Assembly (NCBI RefSeq): GCF_001548395.1
Contig: NZ_AP017367.1
Span: 347,001-411,000 of the forward strand
Source of the DNA: Leptolyngbya sp. O-77
GTDB lineage: Bacteria > Cyanobacteriota > Cyanobacteriia > Elainellales > Elainellaceae
Direction of reading: 5' to 3'
DNA: 64,000 nucleotides
The notes beneath the pieces are model-generated. The model was given only the letters and a program-made list of their open reading frames with translations, did not search any database and was not told the DNA's origin. Positions 32,905 to 41,937 of this stretch are shown here, piece by piece (positions within the stretch are counted from its first letter, which is position 1; each line of letters opens with the position of its first letter). The position numbers and the translations under genes were made by a program.

Positions 32905-34407
32905 CTAGGCAGGACTGAGAGACAGTCGCTCCAGCAGCGCCGCGCGGGCCTGTTCGCGGTCGTCAAAGTGGACTTTTTCCGTACCGAGAATCTGGTAATC
33001 TTCGTGGCCTTTGCCCGCGATTAGCACGCCGTCACCGGGCTGCGCCTCCAGAATGGCCTTGCGGATGGCCGCGGCGCGATCGCCCATCACCGTTGGATTG
33101 ACGCTGGCCGGAATGCCTGCCACCACGTCTTGCAAGATCCGCTCTGGGTCTTCGGTGCGGGGGTTGTCGGAAGTGACCACGACCCAATCTGCTAACTCAG
33201 CGGCGATCGCCCCCATTTTGGGACGTTTCGTGCGATCGCGATCGCCGCCGCAGCCAAACACGCAGATCATCCGCCCCTGGATAAACGGGCGCGACGCTTT
33301 TAGCAAGTTTTCTAGACTGTCGGGCGTGTGGGCATAGTCCACAATCACGCTGATATCCTGGCTGGGCGACACCTGCACCTGCTCGACGCGGCCGGGCACG
33401 CCAGGGAAAGTGGAAAGGGACTGGGCGATCGCCTCCAAACTCAAGCCCAGATGCAGCCCCGCGCCCACCGCCGCCAGCAGATTTGCCAGGTTAAACTGGC
33501 CCACCAGCGGCGACGCAAACGGCCCCTCGCCCAGCGGTGTATGCAGCACGCCCCGCACGCCCGCAGGCTCATACACCAGATCGCTCGTCCACAGATCTGC
33601 ACTAGAATCTTGCGTGCTGTAGGTCCACACCGACTGACCCGCCAGCCCCGCCGCCAGCCGCCGCCCGTAGGCATCGTCCAGGTTCACCACGGCCCGCCCG
33701 TGCAGATAGCCAGGGCTAAACAGCAGCGCCTTGCTGGAGAAATAGTCCTCCATGTCTTTGTGATAGTCGAGGTGATCCTGCGTCAGGTTGGTGAACACCG
33801 CCACCTCAAAGGGGCACTCCAACACGCGCCCCTGGGCCAGCGCGTGGGAACTGACCTCCATCACGGCGTATTCTGACCCAGCGGCTCTGGCCTCGGCCAG
33901 TTGTCCCTGAAGCTCTAGGGCAAAGGGCGTGGTGTGCAGCGCGGTTTGCTGATGCCCCCGCCAGCGGGTGTAGAGCGTGCCCAGCAGCGCCACGGGCAGG
34001 TGCGCCTGCGCCAAAAAATGCTCAATCAGGTGCGTGGTGGTGGTTTTGCCGTTGGTGCCCGTCACGCCCACCAGCTTCATCGCCTGCGCCGGATAGCCGT
34101 AGAACGCCGCCGCCAGCCGCGCCGAAGCCTGCGCCACGTTGGATACCGGAATGATGCAGTCGTCGGCGGTCGGGGGTTTCTTTTGCACGGCGCTTTCGGA
34201 CACCACAGCGGCGATCGCCCCTGCCGCCAGCGCACTCTGCCAAAATTCGCCCCCGTCCACCCGTGTTCCCGGCATCCCAATGAACAGATCACCGGGCTTG
34301 CAGGCGTGAGAATTCGTCGCCAGCCCTGTTACCTCAGCGTTCAGCGCTCCATGTTCCGGCAGTTGCAGGCTTTCCGGCAGCGCCCGCAGCAGTTCCACCA
34401 ACTTCAT
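32905..34407 (-). CDS. murE: UDP-MurNAc-tripeptide synthetase (meso-diaminopimelate-adding)
   Basis: 500 residues from the ATG at 34407 (MKLVELLRALPES), which has GGAGG nine bases upstream; the ATG at 34431 is less well placed. MurE adds meso-diaminopimelate to UDP-MurNAc-L-Ala-D-Glu in the cytoplasm. The ATP loop is VGVTGTNGKTTTTHLIEHFL, the carbamylated-lysine region is KALLFSPGYL, and DNPRTEDP is the motif specifying diaminopimelate rather than lysine. GDGVLIAGKGHEDYQ closes the C-terminal domain. Confidence 0.96.
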   Translation of the reverse strand: MKLVELLRALPESLQLPEHGALNAEVTGLATNSHACKPGDLFIGMPGTRVDGGEFWQSALAAGAIAAVVSESAVQKKPPTADDCIIPVSNVAQASARLAAAFYGYPAQAMKLVGVTGTNGKTTTTHLIEHFLAQAHLPVALLGTLYTRWRGHQQTALHTTPFALELQGQLAEARAAGSEYAVMEVSSHALAQGRVLECPFEVAVFTNLTQDHLDYHKDMEDYFSSKALLFSPGYLHGRAVVNLDDAYGRRLAAGLAGQSVWTYSTQDSSADLWTSDLVYEPAGVRGVLHTPLGEGPFASPLVGQFNLANLLAAVGAGLHLGLSLEAIAQSLSTFPGVPGRVEQVQVSPSQDISVIVDYAHTPDSLENLLKASRPFIQGRMICVFGCGGDRDRTKRPKMGAIAAELADWVVVTSDNPRTEDPERILQDVVAGIPASVNPTVMGDRAAAIRKAILEAQPGDGVLIAGKGHEDYQILGTEKVHFDDREQARAALLERLSLSPA

Positions 34408-34853
34408 TCCGCCAAGCCTCCCAAACAGCACATTTGCGATTTCGCATCTCGATTTCTGCTTATTTGAAAGTGTAAAGGCTGATCACACCTGCGGAACGCT
34501 TTTCTCAAGTTGGAGCCGAACCAGACGGCTTGAGGCAGGCTACTCCACGGCGGCTTTGGGATTCCCTTGAGGGTTCGATTCGGGATTGAGGCTGGGTGGC
34601 AATGCAGGGTTTGCTCAGGGTTCTAGCCCAGCGCTCAGCCTAAACTCAGGCTAAATTGTGAAGTCTTTGCGGGTGTGAACAGACTTTTTAAAAATTGGAT
34701 GGCAGATTGATTGAAGTGCGGACATGATGCAACGGTCTAAAACCATGCTGGGAACGCTGGCAACCAGCTACAAACCAGTTAAAAACCAGTTACGAACCCG
34801 TTTTGAACCCATTTTGAACCCATTTTGAAAATCGTTCAGGCAAGCATTCGCGG
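34408..34853. other. Intergenic region between divergent murE and pcxA, with short repeats
   Basis: No gene is seen. Positions 34763-34830 hold serial degenerate units (AAACCAGTTA followed by GAACCCATTTT copies), ending just before the pcxA start. Confidence 0.5.
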
Positions 34854-36443
34854 ATGAGTAATGACAAGCAATGGTGGGCTGCGGGAGCCAATCCGCTCAA
34901 TCGCTGGCTGGCGCAAAACCAACTGCGATCGCTCGATGAGGCCTATCGCGGTGCGCTGCAAATTCAGGATCTAGAACGTCAATACTTTGGGGGCGATCGC
35001 ATCGCCTTTCGCGCCGACCTCAGCAAGACCGTGTTTGATTACGTCAAAACAAAGCGCGATCGCCAACTGCTGCGCGTGCGGGCCAATCTCGCCCGATTTC
35101 GCCTGACCAGCTTTTTGCAGAATGCCGATGCTGCCTCCGAAACCTCTGTGCCAACGGCTCAGGAACAGCAAATTTTAGAAAAATTGGGCTTCATTGAACT
35201 GGTCGTCGGCAAATATCGCGATCTGGACGACGCGCTGGATCAGATGGTGGCAGAGGCAGAGAGCGCTCCGACGGCTGATGCGACCCTTGCTGCTCCAGGG
35301 TTCGACAAGCTGCCCAAAGACCTGCGAACCAACCCCAGCAAAGTCCCCAGCCCTAAGCCACTGATTCCCACGCGCTCCGGCGGAATGAACGGCTCCGACT
35401 CAATCCTGAATCGGCTGTCCTCCATTGGCAAGGAACTGGGCAAAGAGCTAAGCCCCCTGTCGGAGCAGGAAGTCGTTACCGAACTGCGACTGCGCCGCAA
35501 GCAAAACCGCATTGCTATGCGCTGGCTGGCGGTGTTGCTGCTGCTGCCGCTGCTGACGCAGGTGCTGACCAAAAATTTGGTATTTGAGCCGCTGCTGGGC
35601 AACTACAGCGATCGCCATCCCTCTGCCGTCGAACTCAGCACCGAAATCGAGGAAGAGTTCCTGGCCGAGTTCAGCGAATATCGAGAAGCACTCGAAATTC
35701 AGCGCTTGCTCAAGAACTATCAGCCGCCTGTCGCAGAACCATCGCAGGGAACCTTTTGGCGGCGAAAACGCTCCTTTTTTAACCAGGCGATCGAAAACGA
35801 TACGCTGACCCGCTCCTCAATCAATCCGCTCGCAAGACAAGAAGCGCCGCCACTGGTTGATCCAGTACCGTTGCTCGATCGGCAAACGCTGGAACTCAAC
35901 CGCACCAGCGGCGGACTGCGCGGCGTGATCGTTACCACCGACTTGCCCGATACCACCGACTTGCCCGAATCGCCGGAATTTCGGGCCGAAGAAGACCGCG
36001 AATATGAACTGGCGCTGCAAGAAAAAGCCGTCGAACTCTGGCGCGAAGCCCGCGAAAAACAGCTCGATGGACTCAAAAACGTGCTGGCTGACCTGACCTC
36101 AATTTTGGTGCTAGGGGCGCTGGTCTACTTTGGGCGCGATCGCCTCCGGCTATTGGGTAACTTTACCAATCGCACCTTCCTCGCCCTCAGCGACCCGGCA
36201 AAGGTGTTCCTCTTTATCCTGGTGACGGATATTTTCGTCGGGTTCCACTCCGCCGAAGGCTGGGAAGTCATTCTAGAAGGCGTGTTTCGTCACTTTGGGC
36301 TGCCCGAAAGCAAAGTCTTTATCAACGGCTTCATTGCCACCGTGCCCGTGTTTATCGATGCCTGCATCAAGTTCTGGATTTTCTCCTACCTGACGCGCTA
36401 CTCGCCCTCGGCTTCGGCAATCTACGAGCGGATGAACACGTAG
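34854..36443 (+). CDS. pcxA: Proton extrusion protein PcxA (CemA/CotA family)
   Basis: 529 residues, longer than the roughly 440-470 typical in cyanobacteria. The first membrane helix is MRWLAVLLLLPLLTQVLT (about residues 223-240) followed by KNLVFEPLL; three more hydrophobic segments lie near the C-terminus (VLGALVYFGR, VFLFILVTDIFVGFHSAEGW, ATVPVFIDACIKFWIFSYLT), ending LTRYSPSASAIYERMNT, the hallmark of PcxA/CemA. The protein supports light-induced proton extrusion and inorganic carbon uptake. The extra length lies in the soluble N-terminus and the loop, where an 18-bp perfect duplication (35933-35968) repeats TTDLPD. Confidence 0.93.
   Translation: MSNDKQWWAAGANPLNRWLAQNQLRSLDEAYRGALQIQDLERQYFGGDRIAFRADLSKTVFDYVKTKRDRQLLRVRANLARFRLTSFLQNADAASETSVPTAQEQQILEKLGFIELVVGKYRDLDDALDQMVAEAESAPTADATLAAPGFDKLPKDLRTNPSKVPSPKPLIPTRSGGMNGSDSILNRLSSIGKELGKELSPLSEQEVVTELRLRRKQNRIAMRWLAVLLLLPLLTQVLTKNLVFEPLLGNYSDRHPSAVELSTEIEEEFLAEFSEYREALEIQRLLKNYQPPVAEPSQGTFWRRKRSFFNQAIENDTLTRSSINPLARQEAPPLVDPVPLLDRQTLELNRTSGGLRGVIVTTDLPDTTDLPESPEFRAEEDREYELALQEKAVELWREAREKQLDGLKNVLADLTSILVLGALVYFGRDRLRLLGNFTNRTFLALSDPAKVFLFILVTDIFVGFHSAEGWEVILEGVFRHFGLPESKVFINGFIATVPVFIDACIKFWIFSYLTRYSPSASAIYERMNT
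35933..35968. repeat. Perfect 18-bp tandem duplication within pcxA
   Basis: TACCACCGACTTGCCCGA occurs twice in a row, adding six residues to the soluble loop of PcxA without changing frame. Confidence 0.95.
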
Positions 36444-36444
36444 G

Positions 36445-36615
36445 GAAGTCAGGAAGAAGGAAGAAGTCAGGAAGAAGGAAGAACGAAGAGGGAAGAACGA
36501 AGAACGAAGAGGGAAGAAGGAAGAACGAAGAGGGAAGAACGAAGAGGGAAGAACGAAGAGGGAAGAATTTTCGGTTTTCGTTCTTCGATTTTCGATTTTC
36601 GTTCTTTGTTTTTCC
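36445..36615. repeat. Long dispersed GAAGAACGAAGAGGG repeat array
   Basis: The longest copy of this family: about 120 bases of GAAGAACGAAGAGGGAAGAA units with GAAGTCAGGAAGAAG variants, followed by a complementary TTCGTTCTTCGATTTTCG tract. The two halves could pair into a long hairpin between pcxA and the convergent YbaY-like gene. Confidence 0.8.
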
Positions 36616-36624
36616 CTTTTCCCC

Positions 36625-37194
36625 TCACCTTACTGGCTCTACCCGCACCTCGACTCGGCTCGGATTGCCTGTAGTAATGACAGGATAGGTCTGGGGACTG
36701 GTCAGGGCGATCGCCCCATTGACGAACACGCGAGCGCGAACGGCGTAGCGATGGTTGTCCTGAATCAGCGCTGGGTCGTAGAGAACTTCAAAATTGAGCG
36801 GCATCTGTCGCCCGTTGGTGCGAATCGTCTGCTCCGCCAGCACAATAGCAGAAGCGCTAGCCCGTGTCAGATCCAGTAGTTGCACGCTAAGAATGGCATT
36901 GGGCGGAAGGGCACTGCGCTGGAGAGAAACCACTGTGCCGCTAACGGCAGCCTGAGCCTGGGGATCGTCAGGTGCTAATTCTGGCGGCAGGTCTGGCGGC
37001 AGGTCTGGCGACGATGCCGGTGGCAATTCTGGTGATGCATCGGGTGCGACCTCTGGCGGAATTTCTGGAACCGGGGTTTGGGCGATTCGCGAAGCGATCC
37101 CTGCGGGAATCGCCCCCGTCCCGACCAGTAGGCCAAGCAGTAGAGGAGCTAGGGAAAATCCAACTTGCGGTGGCATCACAGGCATATTGCTCAA
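36625..37194 (-). CDS. YbaY-like exported protein
   Basis: 189 residues. A signal-like helix (FSLAPLLLGLLVGTGAIPAG) is followed by IASRIAQTPVPE, where the residues PAGIASRIAQ are encoded by a dispersed palindromic repeat. A Pro/Glu-rich linker with short repeats (SSPDLPPDLPPELAPDD) precedes a YbaY/YscW-type beta domain: AAVSGTVVSLQRSALPPNAI then LSVQLLDLTRASASAIVLAE and GRQMPLNFEVLYDPALI. Relatives are lipoproteins, but no lipobox cysteine is present here, so a soluble periplasmic form is likely. Confidence 0.75.
   Translation of the reverse strand: MSNMPVMPPQVGFSLAPLLLGLLVGTGAIPAGIASRIAQTPVPEIPPEVAPDASPELPPASSPDLPPDLPPELAPDDPQAQAAVSGTVVSLQRSALPPNAILSVQLLDLTRASASAIVLAEQTIRTNGRQMPLNFEVLYDPALIQDNHRYAVRARVFVNGAIALTSPQTYPVITTGNPSRVEVRVEPVR
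37080..37115. repeat. Palindromic repeat GGGCGATTC...GAATCGCCC, copy 2
   Basis: Perfect nine-base outer arms surround an 18-base core. The copy lies inside the YbaY-like gene and encodes the end of its signal peptide region (GIASRIA). Confidence 0.85.
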
Positions 37195-37339
37195 CAGGCA
37201 TATTGCTCACAGCACACACTTTAGGAGGCTTTGGGTTAGCACAGTCTATGAAAGATTAACCCAGAAAGGTTACCCTAGCCAGTCAAGCTTAGGTCACGCG
37301 GTAATCGCGGTCACTAGTCTCGGTCACCAGTTGCGGTCA

Positions 37340-37588
37340 CTAGCAAGCTGGGCTAATCGCAGACGCGCTGGGCGCAGCAGGCACAGACGCAGGCAGGGGT
37401 TGCAGGCTGTAACCCACCAGGGGCACACCTTTGCAAAAGATACCCAAACGGGGCCGCATTTCAAACGCCGCTTCCGTTCCAGCATTAAATTCTGTCTCGG
37501 TGAGCAGCATCAGCCCGCTGGCGCTGGGCACGAGCTGAACGGGGGTTTTGCGAGAGCGCGAAACCAACAGATGGGTAGGTTGAAACAT
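37340..37588 (-). CDS. Conserved cyanobacterial hypothetical protein
   Basis: 82 residues. MFQPTHLLVSRSRKTPVQLV then FEMRPRLGIFCKGVPLVGYS is a pattern I recall from many cyanobacteria as an uncharacterised small protein; the conserved part ends near PLPAS and the tail is Ala/Ser/Pro-rich. No membrane segment or signal peptide. The gene is well separated from neighbours. Function unknown. Confidence 0.65.
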   Translation of the reverse strand: MFQPTHLLVSRSRKTPVQLVPSASGLMLLTETEFNAGTEAAFEMRPRLGIFCKGVPLVGYSLQPLPASVPAAPSASAISPAC

Positions 37589-38194
37589 GATGAGAACCTC
37601 GGAGATATGAGAGAAAAGATGTCTGAGAAAAAATCAGAGTAAGTCTCAGAGTAAGTCTCAGAGTAAGTCAAAGGATGGGGTTCGGAGTTGCCGAGCGTTG
37701 GGCTAAGCCCCAGGCGATCGCAACTCGCGAGTAAATACGCGAATGAATAACAGTATCAAGCCGTAGCCCAAGGTTGACGAGGATTTTACAGGTGTGGAAT
37801 GTTACCCCAATTGGATGGGTTTCCCGCAGACCGAACCAAAACCGCACTGCATCTTGGACGGTCTACCGCACCTACTTCTATCCAAAGGGAGGTTTTGCAT
37901 CCCCTCCCAACTCAGTACGATTCACAAGGATGAATAGTTCCAAGAGACTCCTAAATATCCCAGCCCCCTTCGCGTAGCGTTGCAGGGCAAGCATCCCTTA
38001 TCCTGCGCCTCCGGGTAGATACGGTTATCCTCCCTCCTATGGACGCGGGAATGCGGATACATTGGAACTACGGAGTACATAAAAATTCATAGGCACCAGT
38101 ATTGGGACTGCATGAACCGCTGAATACTCGCGGCATGTGCTTCTGACGGGGAGCCAGTTGGCAAACCGGGCAAACCTCATTCAAGGTTCTGAGG
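37589..38194. other. Intergenic region upstream of clpC
   Basis: About 600 bases. A 12-bp tandem repeat AGTAAGTCTCAG lies at 37637-37672. I see no gene; the 67-codon frame at 37774-37977 has no family resemblance. The long leader before clpC may carry regulatory sequence. Confidence 0.45.
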
Positions 38195-40699
38195 ATGTTT
38201 GAGTATTTCACTGAAAAAGCGATCGCCGTGGTGATGGCAGCCCAAGAGGAAGCCCGTCGGCTAGGACACAACTTCGTAGGAACGGAGCAAATCCTGCTGG
38301 GGCTGTTGCTAGTCAAAGACCACATTGCGGCAGAAGTGCTGACAGATCTGGGCGTGACCGTAGAAGCCGCCCGCCAAGAGGTCGAAAACATCATTGGGCG
38401 CGGGTCTGGCTTTGTACCGCCCGAAATTCCCTTTACGCCCAAGTCAAAACGGGTGTTTGAGCAAGCGTTTCAAGAGTCTCGCCGCCTCGACCAGCGCCAT
38501 GTGGGCACCGAGCATCTGCTGCTGAGCCTGGCCCAGGAACATGAGAGCGTCGCTGCAAAGGTACTGGAAAACCTGGGTGTCAATTTAGATCAACTGCGGA
38601 CGATGGTGATTCGGGCTGTGGGCGAAGTGGCCGAAGTGCCCGTGGGCAGCACGACCAAGCGCTCCAGCCGCAACAGCCGCAAGCCCAAAATGCTGCAAGA
38701 GTTTGGCACCAACCTGACGGAGCTGGCCGCCGAAGGCAAGCTCGACCCAGTGGTGGGTCGCCACAAAGAAGTAGAGCGCGTGGTGCAAATTCTCGGTCGC
38801 CGCACCAAAAATAACCCCGTGCTGATTGGGGAACCGGGCGTGGGCAAGACGGCGATCGCCGAAGGGCTGGCCCAGCGCATCGTGAATCAGGACGTGCCTA
38901 ACCTGCTGTTAGAGCGCCAGGTGATTAGCCTAGACATGGGCACGCTGCTGGCAGGAACCCGCTTCCGGGGCGACTTTGAGGAGCGCATCAAGCAGATTAT
39001 GCAGGAAGTGCGCGAGTCGGGAAATGTAATTCTCGTAATCGACGAAATCCACACGCTGGTCGGCGCAGGCTCTCTGGAGGGCGGCATGGACGCTGCCAAT
39101 ATGCTGAAACCCGCTCTAGCGCGGGGCGAGTTGCAGTGCATCGGAGCCACCACGCTGGATGAATACCGCAAGCACATTGAGCGGGATGCTGCCCTAGAAC
39201 GCCGCTTTCAGCCCGTGGTGGTGAATCCGCCCACTGTTATTGAAACTGTGGAAATTCTTCGCGGTCTGCGCCAGCGCTATGAACAGCACCACAACTTACT
39301 CATTGCCGATGAGGCGCTAGTGGCGGCCGCCACCCTGAGCGATCGCTACATTACCGACCGCTTCCTGCCGGACAAAGCCATCGACTTGATCGACGAGGCT
39401 GGCTCTCGTGTGCGCTTCCGCCATTCGGCCCAGGCTCCTACGCGGGCGCTCAAGCAAGAACTGCGCCGCGTCCTTGCTGAGAAAAACGCCGCCGTGCAGC
39501 AGCAGGATTTCAACAAGGCTACTCAACTGCGCGATCGCCAGCGCGAACTAGAAGCGCAAATCAGGGGTCAGGGGTCAGGAGTCAGAGATCAGGCTGTGGG
39601 GATGATTGAACCGTCTTCTTCCCCGGTTTCTCCCGATCTCGCCCCTGCGCCGACGGTCACTGCCGAAGACATCGCCCAGGTCGTTGAAGCCTGGACAGGG
39701 GTTCCGGTGAACAAGCTGACAGAATCGGAATCGATCTCGCTGCTGCACCTAGAGGAGCGGCTGCATGAGCGGGTAATCGGGCAGGATGAGGCGGTAAAGG
39801 CAGCGGCGCGGGCGATCCGGCGATCGCGCGTTGGACTGAAAGACTTGGATCGACCCATCGCCAGCCTGTTCTTCTCTGGCCCGACGGGTGTCGGCAAAAC
39901 GGAGCTGACCAAAGCGCTGGCGGCGGCTATCTTTGGCTCAGAAGAGGCGATGATCCGGCTGGATATGTCGGAGTTTATGGAGCCGCATACGGTGTCGAAG
40001 CTGGTCGGCTCGCCTCCGGGCTATGTCGGCTACGACGAAGGCGGGCAACTGACCGAAGCCGTTCGCCGCAAGCCCTACACGGTGGTGCTGTTCGACGAAA
40101 TCGAAAAAGCCCACCCCGACGTGTTCAACATCCTGCTGCAACTGCTGGAAGACGGTCGCCTGACGGATTCCAAAGGGCGCACGGTCAGCTTCAAAAACAC
40201 GCTGATCATCTTCACTTCCAATATCGGCTCTCGTGTCATTCAGAAAGGTGGCAGCGGGCTGGGCTTCGAGTTGGGTGAGGGCGACTCGCAGTATACCCGG
40301 ATACGCGATCGCATCAACGACGAGCTAAAGCAGTCCTTCCGCCCTGAGCTGCTAAACCGCCTGGACGAAATCATCGTCTTCCGCCCGCTCACCCGCGACG
40401 AGGTGATGCAGGTGGCCGACCTGATGATCCGTGAGGTGAATCAGCGCCTTAGCGAACAGGGCATGGCGCTCATCGTCACCGATGCTGTGAAAGAGCGGCT
40501 GCTGGCGGAGGGGTATGACCCCGCCTACGGAGCGCGACCCATGCGCCGAGCCGTCACTCGCTTGCTAGAAGACGCGCTGGCAGAGGGAATGCTGACGGGC
40601 GAAATCCGCACAGGCGACACCGCTATCGTCGATCTGGACGATGATGGGCAGATCCACGTTCGCCGCCAGGATGTGCCGGTGCTGCAATCCGTCAATTAA
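38195..40699 (+). CDS. clpC: ClpC-type Hsp100 chaperone / Clp protease ATPase subunit
   Basis: 834 residues. Two N-domain repeats (FTEKAIAVVMAAQEEARRLG and RVFEQAFQESRRLDQRHVG), first AAA+ module (Walker A GEPGVGKTAIAEGL, Walker B VILVIDEIHTLVGAG), middle region with the UvrB/UvrC-like motif, second AAA+ module (FSGPTGVGKTELTKALA, VVLFDEIEKAHPDVFN) and the sensor RPELLNRLDEIIVF. ClpC unfolds substrates for ClpP. The linker before the second module (IRGQGSGVRDQ, about residues 456-466) is encoded by a dispersed GGGGTCAGG repeat and looks acquired. Confidence 0.96.
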   Translation: MFEYFTEKAIAVVMAAQEEARRLGHNFVGTEQILLGLLLVKDHIAAEVLTDLGVTVEAARQEVENIIGRGSGFVPPEIPFTPKSKRVFEQAFQESRRLDQRHVGTEHLLLSLAQEHESVAAKVLENLGVNLDQLRTMVIRAVGEVAEVPVGSTTKRSSRNSRKPKMLQEFGTNLTELAAEGKLDPVVGRHKEVERVVQILGRRTKNNPVLIGEPGVGKTAIAEGLAQRIVNQDVPNLLLERQVISLDMGTLLAGTRFRGDFEERIKQIMQEVRESGNVILVIDEIHTLVGAGSLEGGMDAANMLKPALARGELQCIGATTLDEYRKHIERDAALERRFQPVVVNPPTVIETVEILRGLRQRYEQHHNLLIADEALVAAATLSDRYITDRFLPDKAIDLIDEAGSRVRFRHSAQAPTRALKQELRRVLAEKNAAVQQQDFNKATQLRDRQRELEAQIRGQGSGVRDQAVGMIEPSSSPVSPDLAPAPTVTAEDIAQVVEAWTGVPVNKLTESESISLLHLEERLHERVIGQDEAVKAAARAIRRSRVGLKDLDRPIASLFFSGPTGVGKTELTKALAAAIFGSEEAMIRLDMSEFMEPHTVSKLVGSPPGYVGYDEGGQLTEAVRRKPYTVVLFDEIEKAHPDVFNILLQLLEDGRLTDSKGRTVSFKNTLIIFTSNIGSRVIQKGGSGLGFELGEGDSQYTRIRDRINDELKQSFRPELLNRLDEIIVFRPLTRDEVMQVADLMIREVNQRLSEQGMALIVTDAVKERLLAEGYDPAYGARPMRRAVTRLLEDALAEGMLTGEIRTGDTAIVDLDDDGQIHVRRQDVPVLQSVN
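39561..39592. repeat. Dispersed GGGGTCAGG repeat inside clpC
   Basis: TCAGGGGTCAGGGGTCAGGA and AGTCAGAGATCAGG are in frame within clpC, in the variable linker between its two ATPase modules. Confidence 0.85.
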
Positions 40700-40803
40700 G
40701 TCAATTAAAGGGCATTGCTTCCGCAGGGCTGACTCAACTTGTCGCCTCTTATGCGGTAGCAATCGTCCGGAATATTGACTGCGAGGAGCGTAATATCAAA
40801 TCT

Positions 40804-40851
40804 CCAAAGATCTGCTACATATAAGAACCAAAGATCTGCTACATATAAGAA
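40804..40851. repeat. Perfect 24-bp tandem duplication in the IS630 left end
   Basis: CCAAAGATCTGCTACATATA AGAA is present twice in succession, duplicating the inner half of the left terminal repeat. Confidence 0.96.
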
Positions 40852-40870
40852 GACGTTAGAGCTAGCCGCC

Positions 40871-41937
40871 ATGAGTGGAGTCCTCAAAATCGATATTGCT
40901 GAAACAGCAGAAGAACTCAAAGCCGTCTTGGAACAACAGCAACGGTCATCTCAGCGCTGTAAAGTATAGGTGTTGTGGTGGCTCAAAACAGGACAAGCGA
41001 AGCGTGTTGAGCAGTTAGCCCAACTGAGCGGTTGCCATCGCACGACCGTGTCTCGTTGGCTGAGGCAGTATCGACAGAGTGGACTCGCAGCGTTGGTGAA
41101 GGTGGCATCTCGCAGTGGACGACCGCGAGCGATTAGCGGTGAAGTCCTGGCAGCTTTGGAGCGGGAACTGCAAGATCCAGAAGGCTTTAGCAGTTATGGA
41201 GCGGTGCAGCAGTGGCTCGCAGCGGTGCATGGTCAACGGGTGCCCTACAAGACGGTGCATAAGACGGTGCGCTATCGGCTCAAAGCGAAGCTCAAAGTGC
41301 CCCGTCCGGTGTTCCAGAAGCAGACTCCTGGGGCGTGCGAGTCCTTTCAGCAAACCTTGCAGCCCAGATCAGCCAGTCGATTCCGCCAGCCTTGAGACAA
41401 CGCTATGCCGGGCGAATCCGCTATTGGTGCAGTGATGAGAGCCGCGTCGGACTGCTGACGGTTCAACATCGCAAGTTGACGGGCTTTGGGGTGCAGCCGA
41501 TGGGTTCAATTCAATGGGAGTTTGTGTATCGGTGGCTGTACGGTCTAGTGGAACCGCTGAGCGGTGCCTCGTGGAGAGTCGAGTGCTCTCATCTCGACAG
41601 TTCCTGTTTTGAGGCGTTTTTGCACAGCTTTGCGGCTCAGTTCCCCGATGATTTACATCTGATTCAGGTGGATAATGCCGCAGCCCATACAGCTTTGAAC
41701 CTGACGATACCGGACAATGTCATTTTGGTGTTTCAGCCGCCTTATTGCCCTGAGGTCAATCCCATTGAGCGGGTCTGGCGGGAACTCAAGCGGGAGCTAG
41801 CTTGGGTTCACTTTGATGATGTTGGCCAACTCCAGCACGCCATCAGCCAGTGGGTTTGTCGCCTTTCGGCTGAGTCGCTGCGATCGCTGACTCAGTGGGA
41901 TTGGATTGTCGATGCTCTATGTGTAGCGGGTATTTAG
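40871..41937 (+). pseudogene. IS630-family transposase with a nonsense codon and a frameshift
   Basis: The first frame (MSGVLKIDIAETAEELKAVL) meets TAG at 40967 in the segment QRCKV*VLWWLKTGQ, where relatives have Gln (CAG). The same frame continues with the helix-turn-helix part QLSGCHRTTVSRWLRQYRQS up to about 41350, then shifts to the frame carrying the catalytic domain: YWCSDESRVGLLTVQH (first Asp), LIQVDNAAAHTALN (second) and PPYCPEVNPIERVWRELKRE (Glu). Without read-through and shifting the element cannot transpose by itself. Confidence 0.88.

Noticed and set aside
34560..34600. GGTTCGATTC resembling a tRNA T-loop
   Set aside because: No acceptor or anticodon arm can be drawn around it.
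37637..37672. Possible CRISPR-like repeat
   Set aside because: The 12-bp units are directly adjacent with no spacers, so this is a simple tandem repeat.
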